DNA of 64,000 nt from an uncultured Bacillota bacterium (lineage in GTDB: Bacteria; Bacillota_I; Bacilli_A; RFN20; CAG-631). The notes beneath the pieces are model-generated. The model was given only the letters and a program-made list of their open reading frames with translations. It was not told the origin of the DNA and did not search any database. Below are positions 18,641-27,284 of the stretch, in pieces. The stretch spans positions 1 through 64,000 of the forward strand of contig CABUID010000011.1 in assembly GCA_902491575.1 (NCBI GenBank). The letters are read 5' to 3'. The number at the start of each line of letters is the position of its first letter. The stretch's first letter is position 1. A program made the translations under genes and the position numbers.

Positions 18641-18680
18641 TGATTTCCCTCTATTTTATCTTTCCACTAAAAGGATTTAA

Positions 18681-19289
18681 TTATGAAAAAATACTTTCTT
18701 CCTTCTTTAATTCGATGACGGCTTTAATTCCACCAAAAATTAATGAAGAAGCTAATTTTGAAACATCATTAGAAGTTAGATTACCTGGATCTTCAAACCA
18801 ATCTTTTAATAGTTTAGAAAGACCAGAAGCAATATAATCCCCTACAATATTCATTACATATTCTGATAAATCCACCTTTTTTTTAATTTTTCGCATGAAA
18901 GAATCTTTCACAATATCTTTTACGTTTCTTGCAAAAAAACGATAAGAATTCGCAGAAACTAATTTTTTTGTCAGTTCATAATTAGTATTTAAAATTTCTT
19001 CCATCGATTCAATTAAAATATTAATGCTAAATGTATTTGGCTTAAAAAAACCTTTTTCATTCAAAGTTTCAAAAATTTGATCCGATATTTCTAAAGTTAA
19101 ATCAAATAAGATTTCTTCCATCGATTCATAATGCAAATAAAAAGTCTTACGATTAATATTGGCTCTTTCAGCTAATTCTTTAATGGTAATTTCGTTGAAG
19201 TCTTTTTCAATAATCATGGTTTTAAAAGCCGTAATAATAGCGTTTCTTGTTTTTTCTACTCTTCGATCAATTTTATCTAAATTTCTCAT
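18681..19289 (-). CDS. TetR-family transcriptional regulator
   Basis: A 202-residue protein starting at ATG 19289 behind TTTAGGAGGAAAT; an upstream in-frame start is unlikely. The DNA-binding domain is clear: ITIKELAERANINRKTFYLHY (about residues 32-52), preceded by TRNAIITAFKTMI. The ligand domain is helical. It is divergent from the acyltransferase gene at 19448, and the shared intergenic region makes that gene the obvious target, as an inference. Confidence 0.92.
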   Translation of the reverse strand: MRNLDKIDRRVEKTRNAIITAFKTMIIEKDFNEITIKELAERANINRKTFYLHYESMEEILFDLTLEISDQIFETLNEKGFFKPNTFSINILIESMEEILNTNYELTKKLVSANSYRFFARNVKDIVKDSFMRKIKKKVDLSEYVMNIVGDYIASGLSKLLKDWFEDPGNLTSNDVSKLASSLIFGGIKAVIELKKEESIFS

Positions 19290-19447
19290 ATTTCCTCCTA
19301 AATTATTCACTTTTTTAATAAAAGTGTGGATTAAGATACATTTTAAAATCAAACAGGTAATTTTTACTATTTCAATCTAATTTCATTTTTATTATAATAC
19401 ACTTGTGTTGATTATGCAACATAGGTTTTTTTGTTCGGAGAAAGATT

Positions 19448-20695
19448 ATGAAAAAAGAAGATAAAGTATTTGAAATGTATAAAAAAACAATGAAGCCACG
19501 CTTTTATTTAATGCCATTGGAGTGGCTTGTTGCCCTTTATTTTAAAATTTTAGGGCATACAAAATTGAAAAAAACAAATTTTAAATCTTATAAGGAACCT
19601 GCTTTAGTTTTATGTAATCATGCAAGTATGATTGATATGGCTAATGTCGTTTTATCCATGTTTCCAAGACGTGTATGTTGGATTGCATCGATTGAAGAAT
19701 TTAATGGGCGGGAATGGTTATTTCGACATTTAGGTATTTTACCTAAACGAAAATTTACGACAGATTTATTGCTCGTTAAACATACTGCAGATTTAATTAA
19801 AAACAAAAAAATATCCGTATGTATTTATCCAGAAGCACGCTTTTCGCTTGCTGGAATCAATGAACGCATAGGTGATGGACTTGGCAAAATGGCCAAATTA
19901 TGCAAATGTCGAGTTATTGTTTTAAAACAAAAAGGAAATTTCTTATTTTCCCCTCAATGGAATAAACATCCTTATCGAAAAAATCATGTAGAAGTAGAAG
20001 CAACAGAAGTGTTTAGTGCTAAAGAAGCTAATGAATGCTCAGCCGATGTTTTACAAGAAAAGATTGAGCAAGCTTTTATTTATGATGATTATAAATGGGC
20101 AAATGAAAATAAAATAAGAATTAAAAGTAAAAAACGTGCTGAAAATATTCATCGTATTTTATATAAATGCCCTACTTGTCATAAAGAAGGCGCTATGCAA
20201 TCGAAAGGAATTTCATTATGGTGTGAAGAATGCCATAGTAAATGGGAAATGGATGAATATTCTGAATTACATTGTTTAACTGGTGAAACACAATTTAAAT
20301 TGGCTTCGGATTGGTATCGTTGGGAAAAAGAAGAAGTCATCAAAGAAGTTGAAAATGGAACTTATCATTTTGAAGATGATGTTCGTATCGAAAAATTAAT
20401 TAACTCAAAAGTTAAATTTAAGGAAATTGGGACAGTTCACATGATCCATGATGAAAATGGTTATACTTTAAATGGAATCCTGGATGATGGAACTACTTTC
20501 TCCTTGAATAAGCCACCTTTTTCTACCCGTTCTATGCATATCGAATTTGATTATAAAGGACGTGGTGATGCATTAGATTTTGCCACCCTTGAAAATACTT
20601 GGTGGGTTTATCCGATTCATCCGGTTTGTCTAACGAAATTCAATTTTGCAACGGAAGCTATTTTTGATAAAGTTTCCAAAGAAGTAAAAAACTAG
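19448..20695 (+). CDS. PlsC-like acyltransferase with zinc ribbon
   Basis: A 415-residue protein. The LPLAT core has LCNHASMIDMANVV (the H-x4-D catalytic motif, near residue 56) and CIYPEARFS (glycerol-phosphate-binding loop). After about residue 230 come four zinc ligands, KCPTCHKEGAM and WCEECHSKWEM, then a C-terminal beta region. Ordinary PlsC enzymes are about 240 residues, so the zinc-ribbon half is an extension. It likely acylates a lysophospholipid or related acceptor at the membrane. Divergent from a TetR regulator; ends in its own terminator. Confidence 0.85.
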   Translation: MKKEDKVFEMYKKTMKPRFYLMPLEWLVALYFKILGHTKLKKTNFKSYKEPALVLCNHASMIDMANVVLSMFPRRVCWIASIEEFNGREWLFRHLGILPKRKFTTDLLLVKHTADLIKNKKISVCIYPEARFSLAGINERIGDGLGKMAKLCKCRVIVLKQKGNFLFSPQWNKHPYRKNHVEVEATEVFSAKEANECSADVLQEKIEQAFIYDDYKWANENKIRIKSKKRAENIHRILYKCPTCHKEGAMQSKGISLWCEECHSKWEMDEYSELHCLTGETQFKLASDWYRWEKEEVIKEVENGTYHFEDDVRIEKLINSKVKFKEIGTVHMIHDENGYTLNGILDDGTTFSLNKPPFSTRSMHIEFDYKGRGDALDFATLENTWWVYPIHPVCLTKFNFATEAIFDKVSKEVKN

Positions 20696-20730
20696 AGGAT
20701 TGAATTCTTTTCATTTCTCTAGTTTTTTTT
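20687..20730 (+). terminator. Rho-independent terminator after acyltransferase gene
   Basis: The arms AAAACTAGAG and CTCTAGTTTT enclose a 19-base loop and are followed by eight T. The left arm overlaps the stop codon. The gene on the other strand (20733) may share it. Confidence 0.8.
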
Positions 20731-20732
20731 GT

Positions 20733-21671
20733 TTATTTATTTTTTCCAATAATATCATTAATAATGGCTTGTTCTTTACTTAAATCATCTGTAATTTCTG
20801 TTCCGTAATAATAAGCAGCACAAAGTCCAGGTCCAATATTTGGTGCACAAGATAATCCTATCTCTGTCATTAAAACTTCTTTTGGCTGAATTTCTTTTTC
20901 AATCATTTCTTTATACATGAATGCTTTTTCTTTTCGGTTTGAATGAGCGATGACGATGATTTGTTCATGAGGATTTACAATCGTACGTTTCATATATTCA
21001 AGACAAGTTTGCAAAGCTTTTTTAGAACCTTTTACTTTACATAAAATTTGAGTCAAACCATTTCGAGCAATTTCTCCAATCGGATTAATTCCAATAACGG
21101 TTCCCATAAAAGCTTTCGCATTTGAAATTCTTCCCTTACTTGCTAAAAACTTTAAATCATCCATTGGACCAGACTGATGTAAACAATATTTCAATTTTTC
21201 AAGTTCATCATAAGTTTCCTGAATGCTTTTATTTTCTTCTTGCATTTTTGCAGCATACATAATCAATAATAATTCAGCAGTAGAATATCTTTGTGAATCG
21301 ATACATAAAACTTTTCTTTCAGGATATTTTTCATTTAATTGATTCGCTGCCGATAAAGCAAATTGATAAGTTCCACTTAAAGCACTCGAAATAGAAATGG
21401 AAAGTACATCATAACCTTCTTTTAAATATTTCTCAAATACTTCCATAAATTGCTCAGGAGAAGGAGCACCCGTAGAGAAAACATTTTTCTTGTTTTTGAT
21501 TAATTCATAAAATTCATCTTGAGGAATATTCTCCCAGTCACAAGATACAAATTCAGAATGACCATCTGGAAATACAATAGAACCTGCAACGATTTCAGGA
21601 ACATTACAACGTTTTCTTAATTCACTCGTCATATCACTTGTGGAATCAGGTATAATAACAAATTTTGACAT
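20733..21671 (-). CDS. DegV-family fatty-acid-binding protein
   Basis: A 312-residue cytoplasmic DegV/FakB-type protein. FVIIPDSTSDM at the N-terminus, STGAPSPEQFMEVF, SISSALSGTYQ, CIDSQRYSTAELLLIMYA and KGRISNAKAFMG are the family's conserved blocks around the bound fatty acid. FakB proteins present fatty acids to FakA kinase for phospholipid synthesis. The ATG at 21671 is favoured by GGAGG just upstream. It lies next to an acyltransferase gene, which fits a lipid role, but no fakA is in the window. Confidence 0.93.
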   Translation of the reverse strand: MSKFVIIPDSTSDMTSELRKRCNVPEIVAGSIVFPDGHSEFVSCDWENIPQDEFYELIKNKKNVFSTGAPSPEQFMEVFEKYLKEGYDVLSISISSALSGTYQFALSAANQLNEKYPERKVLCIDSQRYSTAELLLIMYAAKMQEENKSIQETYDELEKLKYCLHQSGPMDDLKFLASKGRISNAKAFMGTVIGINPIGEIARNGLTQILCKVKGSKKALQTCLEYMKRTIVNPHEQIIVIAHSNRKEKAFMYKEMIEKEIQPKEVLMTEIGLSCAPNIGPGLCAAYYYGTEITDDLSKEQAIINDIIGKNK

Positions 21672-21820
21672 AAAAAGACCTCCATAATCTAAAAGCATTG
21701 TATTATTTTTTAAATATGAATGCTATATCTTTTTTTCTATTATACATTTTTGCCTTTTCATGTTGATTATCTTTATTTCCTTCAGAAAAAAAGTTTGATA
21801 TAATGTAATAGGTGAGAAAA

Positions 21821-22771
21821 ATGGAATGGTATTGGGTTGTTTTAATTGTGCTTATAGGAGTTATCGTTTTACTGACTTTACTTTATCCTTTTATTTTAGG
21901 ATATCTTCTTTATTTAATTCATATGGTTCGAACAAAAAAAAGCAAATGGTCTCGACAATGTTCTGCCCCAAATAATAAAGAACAAATTAAAATGTGGAAT
22001 GAAGGACTTGATTTTATTCAATCTTATAAGAATCAAATACAAGAAGTTCATATTCAATCTAACAAACTTAATTTGTATGGTGAATATGTCGATAATCATG
22101 CTGAACGTTGTGTCATTTTATTGGGTGGACGTTGCGAATGTCTATATTATGGATATTATTATGCAAAACCTTATTTAGAAAATGACTGTAATGTATTGGT
22201 TATTGACTCAAGGGCACATGGTAAATCGGATGGAAAGATTAATACTGTCGGTTTTTTTGAAAGTATTGATTTGATTCAATGGGCACAACTTTTACATGAT
22301 AAGTTTCATAATAAAGAAATTTATATTCATGGAACTTGTATTGGTGCAGCAACAGGTATCCATGCATTAGCCCATGAAAATTGTCCCAAATATATCACCA
22401 AAATGATTACAGATGGTTTATACCCAACTTATTATGATACTTTTAAAAATCATATGATAGAGCAAAAGCGCCCTTTATGGCCAGCACTTGATTTATGTTT
22501 CTTTTTTTATAAATTATGTGCCAAAATTGATTCTAAAAAAATGGGGCCTATTACTTTGATGGATAAAATTCATGTGGATATTATGCTGATTTCAAGTTTA
22601 GAAGATAAATATGTGTTTCCAAAAACAACCAAGCAATTATACGATTTATGTCCAAGTAAACATAAGGAATTTCATCTACTTCCAAAAGGTGGACATTCTC
22701 ATTTAAGGGTCAATCAACCACAAGAATATGATCAATTAGTGGTTCAATTTATCAATAAAAAATATGAATAA
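21821..22771 (+). CDS. Alpha/beta hydrolase with Cys at the nucleophile position
   Basis: A 316-residue protein with an N-terminal membrane helix (about 5-33), so it is membrane-tethered. VIDSRAHGKSDG and HGTCIGAATGIHALA are the family's conserved parts; the elbow is G-T-C-I-G, with Cys173 where related YqkD-type hydrolases have Ser. The catalytic Asp lies near SSLEDKYVFP and the His in GGHSH. The ATG at 21821 follows AGGTGAG. It overlaps the next gene by 8 bases, so the two form an operon. Activity is uncertain because of the Cys. Confidence 0.85.
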   Translation: MEWYWVVLIVLIGVIVLLTLLYPFILGYLLYLIHMVRTKKSKWSRQCSAPNNKEQIKMWNEGLDFIQSYKNQIQEVHIQSNKLNLYGEYVDNHAERCVILLGGRCECLYYGYYYAKPYLENDCNVLVIDSRAHGKSDGKINTVGFFESIDLIQWAQLLHDKFHNKEIYIHGTCIGAATGIHALAHENCPKYITKMITDGLYPTYYDTFKNHMIEQKRPLWPALDLCFFFYKLCAKIDSKKMGPITLMDKIHVDIMLISSLEDKYVFPKTTKQLYDLCPSKHKEFHLLPKGGHSHLRVNQPQEYDQLVVQFINKKYE

Positions 22772-23618
22772 ATATGCAATTTTTACAATGGATGTCGAAT
22801 CGTTTCAAGATACATCTTGTTTATTAAATAAAAACATTGTTTCTAATCAATCTTCGATGAAAGATGGTTTAGAAATTTATTTAGCGTTATTGAATCGTTA
22901 TCAAATAAAAGCCAATCTTTTTGTTTTATCTTCCTTTTTAAAAGACACAAAAAAGAGTTTATTAAAAGCTATCCAACAAGGACATCATATCTCGCTACAT
23001 GGATTGACACATGTTGCACCTTTATTACAAAACGATCAGGAATTTCAAGAGCAAATTTTAAAAAGTAAAAATTTACTCGAAAAAGAGTTAAATGTTTCGA
23101 TATCTGGTTATCGTGCTCCTTGCTTTTCTTTAGATAATTCTAAACTAGAAATCCTAAAAGACTTAGGATTGACATATGATTCCTCTTATCTTCCAAGTAA
23201 ACATGATTTTTATAGTTCGAATTTTACTTTAAAACAATTTCAAAAAATGAATCCTTTATTATATAAAAAAGACGCTTTTTTTGAATTTTCATTACCCATT
23301 CAACATAAATTTCCAATTGGTGGTGGGGGTTATGTACGTATTGCTCCTTGGTTTTTTATAAAAAGTCAATTAAAGCAATATTTAAAAAATAATGATATTT
23401 ATATTTTTTATTTACATCCTTTTGAAGTTTCAAAAGAACCGATTTTAACAATCAAGAATTTAAAATGGCATGAAAAGATTTATTTAAAATACAATCGAAA
23501 AACTTTTCTTCATAGAATCGAAAAAATCATTCAATTATTGAAAAAAGAAGGATTTGAATTTAAAACATTTGAAGAGATCTTATCTTCAAAAGAAAAAGAA
23601 TTTTTAAAGACAACTTAA
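22764..23618 (+). CDS. Polysaccharide deacetylase (NodB homology)
   Basis: A 284-residue protein. FTMDVESFQD supplies the first catalytic Asp, HGLTHVAPL the metal-binding H-x3-H, and GYRAPCFS the conserved arginine-proline block; a late LHPFEV holds the final His. No signal peptide is seen, as in PuuE/WbmS-like cytoplasmic members. It is translationally coupled to the upstream hydrolase gene. It probably de-N-acetylates a glycan precursor; the substrate is unknown. Confidence 0.88.
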   Translation: MNKYAIFTMDVESFQDTSCLLNKNIVSNQSSMKDGLEIYLALLNRYQIKANLFVLSSFLKDTKKSLLKAIQQGHHISLHGLTHVAPLLQNDQEFQEQILKSKNLLEKELNVSISGYRAPCFSLDNSKLEILKDLGLTYDSSYLPSKHDFYSSNFTLKQFQKMNPLLYKKDAFFEFSLPIQHKFPIGGGGYVRIAPWFFIKSQLKQYLKNNDIYIFYLHPFEVSKEPILTIKNLKWHEKIYLKYNRKTFLHRIEKIIQLLKKEGFEFKTFEEILSSKEKEFLKTT

Positions 23619-23648
23619 CTTCATCTTTAAAAAATTCTTTTTTTTTAT
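23595..23648 (+). terminator. Terminator after polysaccharide deacetylase gene
   Basis: AAAGAATTTTTAAAGA pairs with TCTTTAAAAAATTCTTT with one bulged base and runs into T residues. The left arm lies within the last codons. Confidence 0.65.
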
Positions 23649-25099
23649 TATTCTTCTTTTTTCGTCTTTAAATATTGCTTCTTAAATATCTTTTTTCGGA
23701 ATAAGAAAATGGTGTAGAGCAACCATAAAATAAAGAAAATGAAAAAGGCAATGATTGCATTTTTAAAAGACATGGAAGCAAAATTCAATAACAACAATAA
23801 TGGAGCCACAAATACCATGGCCGGGAATTGAGATAAAATAAACAAATTGGAAGCAGGTGTGACAAAATCAGGGTCAATTTCTTTTAATAAAATCATTCCA
23901 TTTGAAGCTGTACCTGTAACTGTCCCAAAATTTGTGACAAACATTTCGTGTTCATAACCTTCAAAACAATGCTTAGTGACAATTTTAAGATAAATAAAAG
24001 TAACAATGGCTCCTACTGCACATAAAATAATTAATGGCCAAATATAACGTTTTACATCTTCAATTTCAATGGCAGCAACCCCTGCAACAATCATTAAATC
24101 AAAAGCAAATCCTGAAATTCTATCCATTTGATAATTATTGATATAATTTCTTTTTACAATTTTTTTCTTTTTTAAAAATTTTAAAATCAATTTAATTAAA
24201 GTGGCCGCTAAAACACCCCAAATAAAATTAAATCCCCATGCAATATTACCAGTAAAATCTGATATCTTTGCAAAAAGACACATGATTCCAAAAGCAATTG
24301 CATAGGCTAATGAAACAAAACCGATTTGTAAAGAAAACTTATCAACAGACTCACTATCTTGAATTTCATTTTCACCTTCAAAATCTAAAACTTGTTTAGA
24401 AATCACCGGTTTACTATCACTGATTTTAATCTGTCCTTTTTTCTTATAATAATTAATATAAATAATTCCAAAAACAGAGGCAACGACAAATCCGATAGAA
24501 GCGATGGTTAAGCCAAAACTTCCTCCACCCGTAAAAACTTGATTTCCACTTTCATCCAATATATTTGAAAAAGTAATGTCCCATGTTAATGCATTACCTG
24601 GTCCTTGTCCAAACCCTAACGGTAAGATTAATCCACTGGTATAATAAATTGGATTATTTGTATTTTTTGTAAATAAATAAAAAATGATTGTAATCGCTAA
24701 TCCGACAAATGCTTGTAACATATAAGCACCACCCGTCATCGCACCATTTTCAAACATTTTTTCTTTTCCCACTTTATTTTTAACTCTTACCGTTTTTAAA
24801 GTCATCGCTACAAAGCCAATTCCAAGTCCATGATAAGTGATTACCTGCATCATACTTTTATCCACTAATTCAACATCAAATATTTTTAAGAAAAGATTGA
24901 TCAAAAATAATAACAAGCCACCAATTAAAGCAGATGGAACCAACCCTTTTTTCAAAAAAGGAACAATATTTCTTAAAATATTTCCTAAAAGTAATGCAAT
25001 CATCAATAGTCCAAATTGAACCAATAGTTTCCAAACGGAATCATAATTTTCTAAAGAAAAATTCCAATTTGCTGCTTGAATAATACCTAAAAAATTCAT
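23648..25099 (-). CDS. GltS-like sodium/glutamate symporter
   Basis: A 483-residue inner-membrane carrier with about twelve hydrophobic segments in two inverted halves. GFGQGPGNALTWDI in the first half and FGTVTGTASNGMILLKEIDP in the second are the paired re-entrant loop motifs of the GltS family. Expected to import glutamate or a related acid with sodium; longer than E. coli GltS (401) through an enlarged central loop. It starts behind AGGTAGGA, directly after the alpha/beta hydrolase in the same direction. Confidence 0.85.
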   Translation of the reverse strand: MNFLGIIQAANWNFSLENYDSVWKLLVQFGLLMIALLLGNILRNIVPFLKKGLVPSALIGGLLLFLINLFLKIFDVELVDKSMMQVITYHGLGIGFVAMTLKTVRVKNKVGKEKMFENGAMTGGAYMLQAFVGLAITIIFYLFTKNTNNPIYYTSGLILPLGFGQGPGNALTWDITFSNILDESGNQVFTGGGSFGLTIASIGFVVASVFGIIYINYYKKKGQIKISDSKPVISKQVLDFEGENEIQDSESVDKFSLQIGFVSLAYAIAFGIMCLFAKISDFTGNIAWGFNFIWGVLAATLIKLILKFLKKKKIVKRNYINNYQMDRISGFAFDLMIVAGVAAIEIEDVKRYIWPLIILCAVGAIVTFIYLKIVTKHCFEGYEHEMFVTNFGTVTGTASNGMILLKEIDPDFVTPASNLFILSQFPAMVFVAPLLLLLNFASMSFKNAIIAFFIFFILWLLYTIFLFRKKIFKKQYLKTKKEE

Positions 25100-25115
25100 T
25101 ATCTATCCTACCTTT

Positions 25116-26015
25116 TTAATCTATGTGTGAATTAATAAAATTTAATGTATTCACAAAAACTTCTTGCTTATTTGTTTCGTTATAAATTTCATGACGTCCG
25201 CCTTCATAAATAATTAAAGAGACATCTTTTACATGTAAATCTTTATATTGTTGATAAAGTTTTTCTAAACCTATCTTGCAATTGGAAACTGGATCTTGAG
25301 AACCACCATGAATAAAAATAGGTAAATCTTTATCTACATTTTGAATGTTTTTCTTTTTTCCCATTTCTTTGATACCATGCGTTAAATTATAAAAGAAACC
25401 TTTTGTACCAATCCATCCACAATAAGGATCATCGATATATTTTTGAACTTCTTTTTCATCTCGATTTAACCAATCGGAATTCGTTTTAGGATTTTCATAA
25501 ATACGGTTATAATTTCCAAAGGCCATTTTATCCATAAAAGGACTTGGTTTACGAATGTCTTTACTAAAAAAAGTAATTAAAGAAGCTAAAGTGCTTCCCG
25601 CTTTCATTTTGAAGGAGGCTTTCGTCGATCCTGCTAATATCAAAGCATCAATATTATGGTACCTTGTCACATAAAGTTGTGCTATAAATGACCCCATAGA
25701 ATGCCCCAAAAGAATTACTTTTGTATGATTTTCAGTTTTAGTTAGTTCTACAAGTTCAGATAAGTTTGTTACACATTGATCAAAATCGCCTTTTTCCATA
25801 TGCCCTAATGGATTAGCAAATTCGCCATGACCAATTTGATAAATTGCATAAACTAAAATTCCATTTTGATTTAAAAACAAAGCTAATTCATCATATCTTG
25901 CAGGATGTTCAGCCATGCCATGTGAAATCACTACACAAGCTTTAGGGTGTTCTATACTCCATTTTAAATAATGAACGATTTGACCTTTTTGATTGGTGAA
26001 AGATAATTTATCCAT
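25116..26015 (-). CDS. Alpha/beta hydrolase, monoacylglycerol-lipase-like
   Basis: A 299-residue soluble serine hydrolase. VVISHGMAEHPARYDEL is the oxyanion-hole HG motif, ILLGHSMGSFIAQLYV the Ser nucleophile elbow, the catalytic Asp lies in GGSQDPVS, and His in EGGRHEIYNE. This is the lysophospholipase/monoacylglycerol lipase (PldB-like) arrangement. It sits 16 bases before the symporter gene and just after the CBS protein gene, with its own AAAGGAG site. Confidence 0.92.
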   Translation of the reverse strand: MDKLSFTNQKGQIVHYLKWSIEHPKACVVISHGMAEHPARYDELALFLNQNGILVYAIYQIGHGEFANPLGHMEKGDFDQCVTNLSELVELTKTENHTKVILLGHSMGSFIAQLYVTRYHNIDALILAGSTKASFKMKAGSTLASLITFFSKDIRKPSPFMDKMAFGNYNRIYENPKTNSDWLNRDEKEVQKYIDDPYCGWIGTKGFFYNLTHGIKEMGKKKNIQNVDKDLPIFIHGGSQDPVSNCKIGLEKLYQQYKDLHVKDVSLIIYEGGRHEIYNETNKQEVFVNTLNFINSHID

Positions 26016-26019
26016 CGAA

Positions 26020-26433
26020 TTAGTTTTCTCCTTTTTTTCTTAATTCTATAAAATATGAAATAATCGATTTTCTGGTAACAATCCCAATAAAATGATTCAT
26101 ATCATCAATTATAGGTACAAAATTTTGATCTAATACAATTTCAAGCAAATTTTCTATATCTTCATATACTTTTATACTTTTGACTTCTCTTTTAATTTCA
26201 ATTTCGTGAACATTAATTTTTTCCGCATTTTTTAAAGAAAGGTTCTCATGTGATTTTACGTATCTTAAAATATCTCCTTCTGTAATCGTGCTAATATATT
26301 CACCATTTTTATTAATAATAGGGACTGAAGTAAATCCACTATTTTCCATTTTTTCAATAGCTTGCCTTAATGAAAAATTATCATATATGAAATGAGTTTT
26401 TTCTTTAGGTAAGATAAAAAACAATATGTTCAT
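26020..26433 (-). CDS. Two-CBS-domain protein
   Basis: A 137-residue protein made of two CBS motifs (about 20-65 and 80-130): FTSVPIINKNGEYISTITEGDIL and FVPIIDDMNHFIGIVTRKS are the matching strands. The ATG at 26433 is supported by GGGAGG; a longer upstream frame is unlikely. CBS pairs bind adenine nucleotides and regulate partners. Its resemblance to CbpA/B-like stand-alone regulators suggests nucleotide sensing, with no proof. Five bases separate it from the hydrolase gene. Confidence 0.88.
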   Translation of the reverse strand: MNILFFILPKEKTHFIYDNFSLRQAIEKMENSGFTSVPIINKNGEYISTITEGDILRYVKSHENLSLKNAEKINVHEIEIKREVKSIKVYEDIENLLEIVLDQNFVPIIDDMNHFIGIVTRKSIISYFIELRKKGEN

Positions 26434-26584
26434 TAAATGACGTCCTCCCAAAGCCATTATAACAAAAAAATGTTTGAGAATAAACATTTTTTTAAATGAA
26501 ATATAGACTTCCATTATTCTTTTATAATAAGATAAATTGTTAAATGTTCAATCACAAACTTTTAAAATTCACCTTCAAGTAAAT

Positions 26585-27283
26585 TTAGTTATTTTTTAAG
26601 TTTGTCTTTCTTTTTGGAAATGTTCTTTTTTTAATAGAGGAAGATTCTTTGAATTTATTTACAATATTGGTCGAAGCAAAGAAAAAGACGATGTCCTCTG
26701 CTTGGAATACATAACTTGGATTAGGAATCGTAATTTTCCTATTATTACGAATGGCTATAATGTTTATATTATACTTGTTTCTAATATTTAATTCCTTTAT
26801 CGATTTACTGATCCATTCATCTGTAACTTTCATTTCAAAAATACTATATTCTTCCGATATCTGAATAAAATCAACCATATTTGTCATATTGCATTTTAAA
26901 GCAACTTTTTCTGCCATGTCTTTTTCAGGATAAATGGTTTCATCCGCACCCGCTAATTTTAAAAATTTCGCTTGAATTTCGCTGGAAGCTTTCGAAAGAA
27001 TATATTTTGCTCCATGGTCTTTTAATCGAGATGTAATTTCTAAAGAAGCCTGAAAGTTTTCACCAATGGCAACAATACAAATATCAAAATTTTCAACACC
27101 CAAATCCTCTAACGTCGCATCTTTCATACAATCGCCAATATAAGCATTTGTAAATTCATCCGATAATAAATTGATGACTTCTTTATCTTGGTCTACAATA
27201 CAAACCTCGTTTTTCAATTTAAGTAATTTTTTAGCTAAATGCATTCCAAATTCGCCCATTCCAATAATTAAAATTGTTTTCAT
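26585..27283 (-). CDS. ktrA: KtrA/TrkA-type potassium channel regulator
   Basis: A 232-residue cytoplasmic RCK protein. The N-terminal Rossmann domain starts ILIIGMGEFGMHLAKKL (G-x-G-x-x-G), with VDQDKEVI binding the adenosine ribose; the C-terminal RCK_C domain spans about residues 135-215. It gates the membrane subunit encoded 1 base upstream. RCK_C domains of this type often bind c-di-AMP in Bacillota. An extra basic tail (KKRTFPKRKTNLKNN) follows. Confidence 0.92.
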   Translation of the reverse strand: MKTILIIGMGEFGMHLAKKLLKLKNEVCIVDQDKEVINLLSDEFTNAYIGDCMKDATLEDLGVENFDICIVAIGENFQASLEITSRLKDHGAKYILSKASSEIQAKFLKLAGADETIYPEKDMAEKVALKCNMTNMVDFIQISEEYSIFEMKVTDEWISKSIKELNIRNKYNINIIAIRNNRKITIPNPSYVFQAEDIVFFFASTNIVNKFKESSSIKKRTFPKRKTNLKNN

Positions 27284-27284
27284 A

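Noticed and set aside
26020..26514. Longer start for the CBS protein
   Set aside because: The extra N-terminal residues are not like the family and the GGAGG site fits ATG 26433.
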